From the NCBI GenBank assembly GCA_017537905.1, contig JAFYJX010000002.1:1-15583 (forward strand): a stretch of DNA of 15,583 bases, written 5' to 3'. Under the pieces are notes generated by a model. The model had not been told where the DNA came from, made no database searches, and saw only the letters and a program-made list of their open reading frames with translations. Source of the stretch: Clostridiales bacterium (lineage in GTDB: Bacteria; Bacillota_A; Clostridia; Saccharofermentanales; Saccharofermentanaceae). This document shows, piece by piece, positions 1-6,747 of this stretch (positions are counted from its first letter, which is position 1; the number at the start of each line of letters is the position of its first letter). The position numbers and the translations under genes are program-made.

Positions 1-546
1 CAGCAGCTCTTCCTCGAGAGAGACCCTCACGGCAACGTTCAGGTATCCCTCATCGAGTCCGAGAAGCTCTTCTCCGAGATGGTTAAGAACGAGCTCGCAA
101 AGAGAAAGGAAGCTGGCACATACAAGGGTAAGTTCGGCGCTCAGCACCATTTCTTCGGTTATGAAGGCCGTTGCGCATTCCCTTCCAACTTCGACTCTGA
201 CTACTGCTACTCTCTTGGCTTCAACGCATTCATGCTCATCCAGTACGGTTTCACAGGTTACCTCTCAAAGGTATCCAACATCAGTAAGCCTGCTGACGAG
301 TGGGTTGCAGGCGGTATGCCTATCACAAAGATGATGAACATGGAGAGAAGAAACGGTGCAGACAAGCCGGTTATCCGTAAGGCTCTTGTTGAGCTCGACG
401 GCAAGCCGTTCAAGTATTTCGAAGCTAACCGTGAGAGATGGGCTGTTGAGACAGCATTCACATTCCCCGGTGCTATCCAGTACTTCGGACCCTCAGAAGT
501 TTGCGACAGAACAACAATTACTCTCGCACTCGAAAAGGGTGAGTAA
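1..546 (+). CDS. pfp: Pyrophosphate--fructose-6-phosphate 1-phosphotransferase, long form (3' end only)
   Basis: The reading frame is open from base 1 and ends at TAA 544-546, so only the C-terminal 181 residues are present; the start lies outside the window. PFP phosphorylates fructose 6-phosphate reversibly with pyrophosphate instead of ATP, in cytosolic glycolysis. The recognisable signature is the GYEGR motif at about residues 53-57 of the fragment, followed by a PSNFD-x-DYCYSLG block and the GYLSKVSNI segment. These are typical of the roughly 550-residue PFP group that also includes plant PFP subunits and spirochaete enzymes, rather than the short ATP-PFK type. YEGR is known in the family as part of the fructose 6-phosphate site. 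The gene ends with two stop codons in a row (TAA TAA) and is followed by a terminator, so it is the last gene of its transcript. The gene symbol is by family. Confidence 0.9.
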   Translation, partial: QQLFLERDPHGNVQVSLIESEKLFSEMVKNELAKRKEAGTYKGKFGAQHHFFGYEGRCAFPSNFDSDYCYSLGFNAFMLIQYGFTGYLSKVSNISKPADEWVAGGMPITKMMNMERRNGADKPVIRKALVELDGKPFKYFEANRERWAVETAFTFPGAIQYFGPSEVCDRTTITLALEKGE

Positions 547-614
547 TAACGATTTCTTAAGTTGCGTAAGGCAGCTTAGAACCGTTATCACTTGAATCGA
601 TCCAAAAACTAATG

Positions 615-648
615 ATCCCCGCACGGCATAAGCTTTGCGGGGATTTTT
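615..648 (+). terminator. Rho-independent terminator of pfp
   Basis: An 8-bp perfect stem (615-622 pairing with 637-644, core CCCCGC/GCGGGG) with a 14-nt loop runs directly into a T tract at 644-648. It lies about 70 nt after the pfp stop codon. A weaker hairpin without a T tract (558-565 with 571-578, one G-T pair) sits closer to the stop codon. Confidence 0.85.
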
Positions 649-652
649 AAAG

Positions 653-666
653 TGATAATATTATCA
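653..666. repeat. 14-bp perfect palindrome in the pfp / zinc-ribbon intergenic region
   Basis: TGATAATATTATCA reads the same on both strands. It lies after the pfp terminator and about 25 nt before an extended -10-like sequence. It could be a binding site for a dimeric regulator, but it is AT-rich and may have arisen by chance. Confidence 0.3.
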
Positions 667-690
667 GTTCCGCTATTATTACCACGCGCA

Positions 691-699
691 TGCTAAAAT
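691..699 (+). promoter_or_regulatory. Extended -10 promoter candidate for the zinc-ribbon / lyxose isomerase pair
   Basis: TGCTAAAAT fits an extended -10 element (TG-N-TAAAAT). No good -35 hexamer is visible 16-18 bp upstream. Transcription would start near 706, giving a leader of about 60 nt that contains a small hairpin (712-717 with 724-729) before the strong Shine-Dalgarno at 753-760. Confidence 0.35.
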
Positions 700-711
700 A
701 CGGGTAGAACA

Positions 712-729
712 GGATTAAGGCACTAATCC
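712..729 (+). other. Small hairpin in the 5' leader of the zinc-ribbon gene
   Basis: GGATTA at 712-717 pairs perfectly with TAATCC at 724-729 around a 6-nt loop. It is followed by an unpaired purine-rich stretch that leads to the ribosome binding site. I do not recognise a riboswitch class. It may simply protect the 5' end of the transcript. Confidence 0.3.
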
Positions 730-766
730 GCAAGGGGATAAAAGCAACTCGTGAGGAGGGGACTTC

Positions 767-1537
767 ATGGTTACTTGTAAAGAATGTGGTTATGAGAATA
801 ATGGCCGTAAGATCTGCAAAAGATGCGGAGCTGTCCTTGATCTGAGCGAAGAAAAGAAGATCACTTCTTTCGATGATATTCCAGACATCAGCATGTATGA
901 GGTTAACCGTGAACTCAAGAAGATGATCAGGTACTTCACGCCTATGCAGGCCCAGTACAGTGAATACGATTACTGCAACCAGAAACTCGATTTTCTCGAC
1001 AAGAAGGGTTATATACCGAAGGGTGTTCTTATTTTCGGAATCTGCACGATGGGCACAATGGTATGGCTCGCTGTCTTAACTATCATCTACGCTTTTAAGT
1101 TGTATAACGGGCTTCTGCTCTGGTACGCAATGATTTTTGCAAACGGACTTTATGCCGCCGTAGCATATTTCCGCAGTCTGAAGGACAACCGCACAAAGAT
1201 CAAAAAATATCTTGGGAGAGAAGTCGAACTGGCAAGGCAGCTTACTAATCACTATAACAACTACGGACCGTGCCTTATCGAAGCCAAATACACAGATCCC
1301 AAGATACTGGACAGACTGGCGTATATTATTCAGAATAGAAAATGCGATACGCTCGAACAGGCTTTTGACATCTTATATTCCGATTCCGGAAGGTCAAAAG
1401 AAGAGCATGAAAAGTATCTCGCGCTGGTCGCATCAAGGCAGGCTGAATTCGGCGAGAAAGACGCCCTGGTATTCGGTTCCTGCAATTATTTCGGCGCGTA
1501 TCACAAAGTAGGAGAAAAGTTAAAGAGCATAATATGA
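767..1537 (+). CDS. Membrane protein with an N-terminal zinc ribbon, function unknown
   Basis: This 256-residue protein is not one I can assign to a named family. It begins with a compact zinc ribbon: CxxC at residues 4-7 and CxxC at 17-20. A charged linker follows, then two hydrophobic segments at about 86-110 and 114-134 that look like a transmembrane hairpin. The C-terminal half (about 135-256) is soluble and helix-prone. The ATG at 767 is preceded by a strong GAGGAGGG at 753-760, which fixes the start. The stop codon overlaps the start of the D-lyxose isomerase gene (ATGA, 1534-1537), so the two are translationally coupled. Small zinc ribbons at the N-terminus of membrane proteins are common in Clostridia and usually have no assigned role, so the coupling does not prove a role in sugar metabolism. 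Confidence 0.85.
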   Translation: MVTCKECGYENNGRKICKRCGAVLDLSEEKKITSFDDIPDISMYEVNRELKKMIRYFTPMQAQYSEYDYCNQKLDFLDKKGYIPKGVLIFGICTMGTMVWLAVLTIIYAFKLYNGLLLWYAMIFANGLYAAVAYFRSLKDNRTKIKKYLGREVELARQLTNHYNNYGPCLIEAKYTDPKILDRLAYIIQNRKCDTLEQAFDILYSDSGRSKEEHEKYLALVASRQAEFGEKDALVFGSCNYFGAYHKVGEKLKSII

Positions 1538-2220
1538 AACGTTCCGAGATAAACAAAGCACTAAAGCGCATGGAAGGCGTCATCAAAGATCTTAAGATCA
1601 GTCTGCCGCCTTTTTGTAATTTCACCCCTGAAGAATGGCTTACGAAGGGCCACGATTACGATGAAGTCAGGGACAATATGCTCGGCTGGGATATTACGGA
1701 TTACGGCTTAGGCGATTTCGAAAAGGTCGGCTTCTCACTGATAACGCTGCGCAACGGCAACCTCAAATCAAAGGACAAATATCCGAAGCCATATGCCGAG
1801 AAACTCCTTTTCATTGAGGAAGGACAGTATTCACCGAATCATTTTCACTGGTTCAAGATGGAAGACATCATAAATAAGGGCGGCGGAAATCTCCTGATCC
1901 GCGTCTATAATTCGCTTCCGGATGAAGAAATGGATATGGAAAGCGATGTCACCATCCATACAGACGGCAGGACTTATCAGGTCAAGGCAGGAACCCAGGT
2001 CAGACTGACGCCCGGAGAGAGCATCTCGATACAGCCGCTCATGTATCACGATTTCGAAGTCGAAAAAGGCACCGGTGCGGTACTGCTCGGCGAGGTCTCG
2101 CAGGTCAATGACGACAACACGGACAACCGTTTTAACCCGCCTGTAGGCAGGTTCCCCGAGATTGAAGAAGACGAGGCTCCGTACCGTCTTCTTTGTAATG
2201 AATATCCAAAAGCGACATAG
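1534..2220 (+). CDS. D-lyxose ketol-isomerase (cupin fold)
   Basis: The 228-residue product matches the D-lyxose/D-mannose isomerase family in length and motifs. The family interconverts D-lyxose and D-xylulose, often with activity on D-mannose and D-fructose, using a divalent metal (usually Mn2+) in a cupin barrel. The likely metal ligands are visible as H103-x-H105 (HFHWFKMED), E110 and H172 (LMYHDFE). The segment KPYAEKLLFI before them and the late NRFNPP and PYRLLCNEYP motifs are also characteristic. The start codon overlaps the stop of the upstream zinc-ribbon gene by four bases, and only a weak AAAGAG precedes it, which suggests translational coupling. No clear terminator follows. The product would feed rare pentoses into the pentose phosphate pathway through xylulose. 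Substrate preference cannot be told from the sequence. Confidence 0.88.
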   Translation: MKRSEINKALKRMEGVIKDLKISLPPFCNFTPEEWLTKGHDYDEVRDNMLGWDITDYGLGDFEKVGFSLITLRNGNLKSKDKYPKPYAEKLLFIEEGQYSPNHFHWFKMEDIINKGGGNLLIRVYNSLPDEEMDMESDVTIHTDGRTYQVKAGTQVRLTPGESISIQPLMYHDFEVEKGTGAVLLGEVSQVNDDNTDNRFNPPVGRFPEIEEDEAPYRLLCNEYPKAT

Positions 2221-2250
2221 CCGATTTGAGCAATTGCCACATATAAAACG

Positions 2251-2266
2251 GCGTTTTGCCCCAAAA
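2251..2266. repeat. Copy of the GCGTTTTG/CCCCAAAA motif also found in the 8.3-kb inverted repeat
   Basis: GCGTTTTGCCCCAAAA lies 30 nt after the lyxose isomerase stop. GCGTTTTG followed by CCCCA recurs at 8299-8313 (with a TT insertion), and TTTTGCCCCAAA recurs at 8354-8365 inside the long inverted repeat. It may be a remnant of a dispersed intergenic element or a recurrent binding site. Confidence 0.35.
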
Positions 2267-2294
2267 TGTTACCCCCTTGTAAGGTAGGATAAAC

Positions 2295-2323
2295 TTGACT
2301 TAGCGTTAGAACTAACGCATTAT
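2295..2323 (+). promoter_or_regulatory. Promoter candidate of the muramidase gene cluster, with palindromic operator
   Basis: TTGACT (2295-2300) and CATTAT (2318-2323) are separated by 17 bp and fit a sigma-A-type promoter with a good -35 and a fair -10. The spacer contains a perfect inverted repeat, GCGTTAG-AA-CTAACGC, at 2303-2318. A dimeric repressor bound there would block RNA polymerase. The start point would be near 2330, about 40 nt before the first start codon. The regulator is not identifiable from the window. Confidence 0.45.
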
Positions 2324-2370
2324 TATCATGAATATTTGCGTTTTAATATAATTAATATAGAGGTAACGTT

Positions 2371-4176
2371 TTGAAAAAGAAGGCAGAGAAAGAAAAGCAG
2401 GGCGCATTTGCGAGATTCTGTACAGCATCCGAGAAGACGGCCAGACTGAGCCTTATTCTTGCTGCAGTAATCGTTTTAGGTACTGTCGGTACCGTCTGCG
2501 CGGCTGCTATCAGCTCCAATTCGAATATCCAGCTCCCGTCCGAGAATGTTGAGCTCAATGCAGCAGAACAATACCTCGCCAATGTCGGCGTGGGAAAGAA
2601 CACTGAGACCGAGGAGCCTGAAGAAACAGAACCTTCCGATGAATCAATAGAAGAGACAACTTCCAGTGAGCCCGCAAACACAAAGCGCGGCGGTCTCACC
2701 GGTGATAATGTTGCAGATGTAAAAGATCTTAAATCCCTGTCTGATGAGGATCTCCTCAAGGCAGTTAAGCAGGGTAAGGTTAAGGTTATCGCTAAAAAAG
2801 ACATCAAGCAGGACCAGTCCCAGAACGTAAAGACAACGCACAAGGGTACGATCGCTGATGCTCCTAAGGCCACAAATACACCTAAGCCGAAGCCGACTAC
2901 AGCTACGGCTACCAACAAGCCCACTCCCACAATGTCTCCTATCACAGTCGTCAACTACGAGCTCGGAATCGATATTTCTGAGTTCCAGGGCGACATCAAC
3001 TGGACCAAGGTAAAAAACGACGGAATCAAGTTTGCATTTATCAGATGCGGCGGCCGTGGTTATACCAAGGGAACATGCTATGAAGATAAGAAGTTTGCCC
3101 AGAACGTTAAGAAGGCAAAGGCCGCAGGCGTAAAGGTCGGAGTATATTTCTTCTCACAGGCTATAACAGTCGAAGAAGCTATCGAAGAGGCATCCCTCAC
3201 GATTGCTATGTGTCAGGGCTTGAGCATTGACCTTCCTGTCGTAATGGACTGGGAGACCGGCAGCGGCTACAGAACACAGAAATTAAAGGGCGAAGCATTC
3301 GCCAACGTACTTGATGCTTTCTGTACAATGATCGGAAAGAACGGATATACACCTGCCGTATATCTCTGCTCAGACGATATCAATAACAGGCTCGGTTCTT
3401 ATCAGAACCGTATCCTCGGCAAGTACAAGCTCTGGTATGCATATCCTTACAGCTGCTACTGGCCGGCAAGCAAGAACTACAAGTCTAATTACTATCAGAC
3501 AGGTGATACGGTTCCGCCGAGAAACTTTGCTTTCGAGTACTGGCAGTATTCATGGCACGGCAAGGTTGCAGGAATCGGCACAGAAGTTGACCTTAACATC
3601 AGGATCCTCGGCAAGACAACGCTCAAGGCCCCTGAGATCAGCATAACCAACAAGACGATAACATCTCAGGCAGGCCAGCCGGTCAATCCGCTGGACGGCG
3701 TAAAGGCCAAGACCTCGCAGGGCGACTGGACTACAAGCAGCCTGTCTTACTCGATAAAGACTGAATCGGGCCAGGACATCTCGCTCGACCAGGCTAAGCA
3801 GACTGTTGGCAAATACACGATCACATATACATTCAAGGATCCGTTCCGCGGAAGCATCCAGGCTACGGCATCGTGGGAGGTAAAGGCTGCAACGGGCGCA
3901 ACAGATACGCCTACGCCGACTCCTGTTGCCGAACCGACAGCAAGCAGCGGCAATACGAACACGCCTTCTCCGACACCTCAGAGCGGCAGCACGGACGGTC
4001 CGTCACCTACACCTTCAGGCGGTAATACTGAAGCCCCGACAGCAGGACCGACAAATACGCCTGCCGAGGCTCCCACCAATTCGCCTTCACCGGTACCTAC
4101 TAAGCCGGAGCCTACCAAGCCGGAACCGACAAAACCACAAGAACCTTCAGACACAAGCAGCGATAACAATCCTTAA
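2371..4176 (+). CDS. Secreted or membrane-anchored GH25 muramidase (lysozyme) with Ig-like domain and Pro/Thr-rich tail
   Basis: The start is a TTG at 2371, supported by AGAGGT at 2359-2364. The 601-residue product has a basic N-terminus and one hydrophobic segment at about 26-47, so it is exported or anchored as a type II membrane protein. An acidic Glu/Thr/Ser-rich stretch (about 78-102) and a Pro/Thr linker (165-190) follow. The GH25 catalytic domain spans about 196-412. Its expected acids are visible: D201 in GIDISEFQ, the DxE pair D293/E295 in VVMDWETG, and D407 in TEVDLN. GH25 enzymes cleave the beta-1,4 bond between N-acetylmuramic acid and N-acetylglucosamine in peptidoglycan. Residues about 422-505 resemble a bacterial Ig-like domain. 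The tail (512-601) is rich in TPTP and KPEPT repeats, probably a wall-spanning spacer. No LPXTG motif is present. It opens a four-gene cluster and probably remodels the cell's own wall; a phage origin is unlikely given the neighbours. Confidence 0.9.
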   Translation: MKKKAEKEKQGAFARFCTASEKTARLSLILAAVIVLGTVGTVCAAAISSNSNIQLPSENVELNAAEQYLANVGVGKNTETEEPEETEPSDESIEETTSSEPANTKRGGLTGDNVADVKDLKSLSDEDLLKAVKQGKVKVIAKKDIKQDQSQNVKTTHKGTIADAPKATNTPKPKPTTATATNKPTPTMSPITVVNYELGIDISEFQGDINWTKVKNDGIKFAFIRCGGRGYTKGTCYEDKKFAQNVKKAKAAGVKVGVYFFSQAITVEEAIEEASLTIAMCQGLSIDLPVVMDWETGSGYRTQKLKGEAFANVLDAFCTMIGKNGYTPAVYLCSDDINNRLGSYQNRILGKYKLWYAYPYSCYWPASKNYKSNYYQTGDTVPPRNFAFEYWQYSWHGKVAGIGTEVDLNIRILGKTTLKAPEISITNKTITSQAGQPVNPLDGVKAKTSQGDWTTSSLSYSIKTESGQDISLDQAKQTVGKYTITYTFKDPFRGSIQATASWEVKAATGATDTPTPTPVAEPTASSGNTNTPSPTPQSGSTDGPSPTPSGGNTEAPTAGPTNTPAEAPTNSPSPVPTKPEPTKPEPTKPQEPSDTSSDNNP

Positions 4177-4210
4177 GGCAACATAAGCACAACTTACAGA
4201 GGTAACGCCT

Positions 4211-5329
4211 ATGGACAACAAGCCGATCAATGATCCCGCGCTAAGGAACCTGGAAAGAACGATAAGGCTGGAATTTGAGAGGATCATACTCTCGATGGCC
4301 ATCGTATGCGTAACGCTCGAGATAGCGATATTCATCTATTACTATCTCACTGATAATGTCGGCCAGCCCGTAAATACTTATATCGAGTTCAGGATATTGG
4401 TGCCTTTTGCGATCAATACCCTGCTTTATATCATCACAAGATTTTCGAACCGTTCTGCGACCAGCACTGACATTACCAAGAACAGGGTCGTATCGTTTGC
4501 CGGTCTTATCATGTGCGGCACGATATCTCTTGCTCACAGTTATTTCATTCCTCTGTGGGTATTTCCGTTGTTTGCCGTAGCTTTCTGCTCGGTATTCCAT
4601 GACGGATTCATTCAGGTCGTCCAGGCGGGCTTAAGCTTTGTATTTATCCTCTATTCGGGAATCCTTCATATCTATGACTATCCCGACGAGAGAGCTTATT
4701 CGATTCTATGCATCATTATCGCCGAGATACTCGCGATCGGCATAAGCATACTCGCGTTCAGACTCGAGATTTTTAATAACAGGCTCCTCATGATAAGAGA
4801 GCGTAATTTCGCCGGTGCAAATAAGTTCAAGCATGGTTTTGAGACTGACAGCGTGACCGGAGTATACAGCAAGAAATATCTGATCGAAGAAGCGGGTGAG
4901 ATCTTAAAGAACACCAACGAATTGGATCCCTGCGGAATCGCGATAATCGATATCGATGACTTCAAGAAGATAAATGACGAACTCGGCAACGACAAAGGAG
5001 ACGATGTGCTCCGCGCATTGGGCGAAGTGCTTCAGGGTGTTATCGATGAGAATACCATTGTCGGCAGATACGGCGGTGATACGTTCGTCATCGTTTTCGA
5101 GAACGGGTTAAAGGAAGAAAACTTCGAGACCTTAAACCAGATCAGAAAAGAATTTTCCAAGAAAAAATATTCATTTATGAAAGAATCCGTTACTGTCAGC
5201 GGCGGTTATGCCTGGTTTGATGTTACGATGGACCTCGAAAGTGCTCTGAAAGAAGCCGAAGCATCATTGTCAAATGCAAAGAAATCAGGTAAGAATATGA
5301 TAATGACAATCGGCGAAAGCGAGGAATGA
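4211..5329 (+). CDS. Six-TM protein with degenerate GGDEF (GGDTF) domain
   Basis: The 372-residue product starts at ATG 4211 behind AGAGGTAACG (4198-4207), the same ten bases that precede the muramidase start. The first half carries about six hydrophobic segments (about 26-46, 60-77, 94-110, 114-128, 135-152, 163-184), a membrane sensor of no family I recognise. Residues about 210-368 form a GGDEF-type domain. It has the opening TDSVTGVYSKKYL, the metal-site IDIDDFKKIND (246-256) and RYGGDTF at 286-292. In active diguanylate cyclases the fourth residue of GG(D/E)EF is a metal-binding Glu; here it is Thr (T291). The product-inhibition RxxD site is also absent, reading DENT. The family makes c-di-GMP from two GTP, but this copy is more likely inactive or a nucleotide-binding sensor. 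The downstream gene starts 3 nt after the stop, so the two are probably cotranscribed. Confidence 0.85.
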   Translation: MDNKPINDPALRNLERTIRLEFERIILSMAIVCVTLEIAIFIYYYLTDNVGQPVNTYIEFRILVPFAINTLLYIITRFSNRSATSTDITKNRVVSFAGLIMCGTISLAHSYFIPLWVFPLFAVAFCSVFHDGFIQVVQAGLSFVFILYSGILHIYDYPDERAYSILCIIIAEILAIGISILAFRLEIFNNRLLMIRERNFAGANKFKHGFETDSVTGVYSKKYLIEEAGEILKNTNELDPCGIAIIDIDDFKKINDELGNDKGDDVLRALGEVLQGVIDENTIVGRYGGDTFVIVFENGLKEENFETLNQIRKEFSKKKYSFMKESVTVSGGYAWFDVTMDLESALKEAEASLSNAKKSGKNMIMTIGESEE

Positions 5330-5332
5330 TAT

Positions 5333-6013
5333 ATGGCAAAGGATAAGACCAAGAAAAAGAATAAGATCGGTGACTACAATTTAGCGTCGATCCTGCTGGA
5401 CATCGTAATGCTCTTTTTGGGACTTATCTTCTTTATCGGAACACTGGCCGGCAAAGGTGACGAGATCGCATCAGGCTTTGTAAGAGTCGTCGGCGGCGTG
5501 CTGATCCTGGTAGGGATCTTCGAACTCATCAACTTCCTTAGGATCAAGGAAAAAACGGTATTTGACTGGATCGTTTTCATAATCGGATGTGCGATCGCGA
5601 TCACGGGAATCGTATTCATCATCAACCCGCTTCCTATCATCACGATATTCAACTTTGTATTCGGAATAATCATCGGCATCTATGCGATCATCATCATCGT
5701 GGTTTCCGTCGGCACATTGAGACCTGCAGGTGCGAAATACTGGTGGTTCTCACTGCTGTTCGGTCTTGCCGCTCTCGGCATGGGTGTTTTCGTTACATGC
5801 TTTAACGGCGCTACAAAGACACTTACCATCATCATCGGAATCACGCTCGTGGTTGGCGCTATCGGCGGCATCGCAAATGCCATTCTCGCATCCCAGGCAA
5901 AGAAGGAATATAAGGCCAACTCAAAGATCCTCGAAGATGCGACATATACCGTTGAATCCGAGACGACAACCGAGAACAAGGAACAGGATGGCGACGATAC
6001 TGTAAAGTATTGA
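5333..6013 (+). CDS. Six-TM DUF308 / HdeD-like membrane protein
   Basis: This 226-residue protein has a lysine-rich cytoplasmic N-terminus (1-12) and six predicted membrane segments at about 17-38, 50-69, 77-97, 103-126, 136-156 and 163-186. A charged, disordered tail rich in Glu, Thr and Asp follows. The paired-helix pattern with repeated short Gly-rich turns and an NP motif (residues 98-99) after the third helix resembles the HdeD/DUF308 family. That family is named after an acid-resistance membrane protein of E. coli, and its biochemical role is unknown. The start is set by GAGGAA at 5321-5326, which lies within the last codons of the preceding gene. The 3-nt gap to that gene and the short gap to the next (26 nt, with its own AAGGAGA) place it inside the muramidase cluster. 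Confidence 0.8.
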   Translation: MAKDKTKKKNKIGDYNLASILLDIVMLFLGLIFFIGTLAGKGDEIASGFVRVVGGVLILVGIFELINFLRIKEKTVFDWIVFIIGCAIAITGIVFIINPLPIITIFNFVFGIIIGIYAIIIIVVSVGTLRPAGAKYWWFSLLFGLAALGMGVFVTCFNGATKTLTIIIGITLVVGAIGGIANAILASQAKKEYKANSKILEDATYTVESETTTENKEQDGDDTVKY

Positions 6014-6039
6014 TCAGCAGCATTTAAGGAGAATACCTC

Positions 6040-6681
6040 ATGGAAGTAACATACGTCGGACACGCATGCTTTTTGATCAGGTTTGATACAGGTCTTACTG
6101 TATGTTTCGACCCTTACAAGACAGGTTCCGTACCGGGCTTGTCCGATGCCAATGTTCAGGCTGACGAGGTGTACTGCTCCCATTCACACGCTGACCACAG
6201 CGACTTTGAAAACGTAGGCACACCCTACGAACCTTATTCGGGGCCTGCTCCGGAAGTCGAAGTTATTAAGACTTTCCACGACGAAGTCGAAGGCGCTAAG
6301 CGCGGCAGGAATAATATCACAAAAGTAACGTCCGGCAGTGAGACCGTTGTCCACATGGGCGACATCGGATGCGATCTTACCGAAGACCAGATCGCCGTTA
6401 TCAAGGGCTGTGATCTTCTCATGATCCCTGTCGGAGGATTCTATACGATCGGCTGCAAAAAGGCTTCTGAGATGGTAAACCTTATCGATCCCAAGGTCGT
6501 TATCCCGATGCATTACAAGAGCAGGAATTTCGGATACGACGTTATGTCCGGCAGGGAAGAATTCGTTGAGCTCATAGGCAATGAAGGTGACCGCGAGATA
6601 GTCAGCAGAAGATATCTCGCCGAAGAACTTCCCAAGGTAAAATCACTCCTTCTGATGGAGCCCTTAAGAATTTTAAGATAA
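6040..6681 (+). CDS. Metallo-beta-lactamase-fold hydrolase
   Basis: The 213-residue product has the signature of small single-domain metallo-beta-lactamase-fold hydrolases of the UPF0173 / lactamase_B_3 type. The zinc motif HxHxDH is present as H48, H50, D52 and H53 (SHSHADHSD). Further likely ligands are D108 in VVHMGDIG and H158 in IPMHYK. The TFHDE segment around H80, followed by RGRNN, is also typical of this subgroup, which otherwise contains many uncharacterised proteins and some sugar-lactone hydrolases. It has no signal peptide and should be cytosolic. The start at 6040 is supported by TAAGGAGA at 6025-6032. It ends the four-gene cluster; a promoter for the next gene follows directly. 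The substrate cannot be inferred. Confidence 0.85.
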   Translation: MEVTYVGHACFLIRFDTGLTVCFDPYKTGSVPGLSDANVQADEVYCSHSHADHSDFENVGTPYEPYSGPAPEVEVIKTFHDEVEGAKRGRNNITKVTSGSETVVHMGDIGCDLTEDQIAVIKGCDLLMIPVGGFYTIGCKKASEMVNLIDPKVVIPMHYKSRNFGYDVMSGREEFVELIGNEGDREIVSRRYLAEELPKVKSLLLMEPLRILR

Positions 6682-6717
6682 TCGAATTTTGTAACATAAG
6701 TTTAGACCTCTTTAAGT

Positions 6718-6723
6718 TATAAT
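6718..6723 (+). promoter_or_regulatory. -10 element of the UPF0371 gene
   Basis: A perfect TATAAT lies 24 nt before the preferred ATG at 6748. No convincing -35 hexamer is seen at the usual distance. Transcription would begin near 6730, just ahead of the AAGGGGGT ribosome binding site, giving a very short leader. Confidence 0.4.
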
Positions 6724-6747
6724 TTGTCGCAAGGGGGTCATGAGACT

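Noticed and set aside
700..766. A known riboswitch in the zinc-ribbon leader
   Set aside because: The conserved cores of c-di-GMP, preQ1, fluoride and guanidine riboswitches are not present.
2347..2352. TATAAT just before the muramidase gene as its -10 box
   Set aside because: It would start transcription at the ribosome binding site and has only a poor -35; the upstream TTGACT/CATTAT pair is better placed.
2352..2954. A 200-codon open frame on the minus strand opposite the muramidase N-terminus
   Set aside because: It is antisense to the Glu/Thr-rich and linker region, is low in complexity, and has no independent support.
2371..4176. GH25 gene as a prophage endolysin
   Set aside because: No holin or other phage gene is nearby, and the hydrophobic N-terminal segment, long linkers and clustered membrane genes fit a host wall enzyme.
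6724..6747. TTG at 6724 as start of the UPF0371 gene
   Set aside because: It overlaps the TATAAT box and precedes the AAGGGGGT ribosome binding site, which is correctly spaced for ATG 6748.
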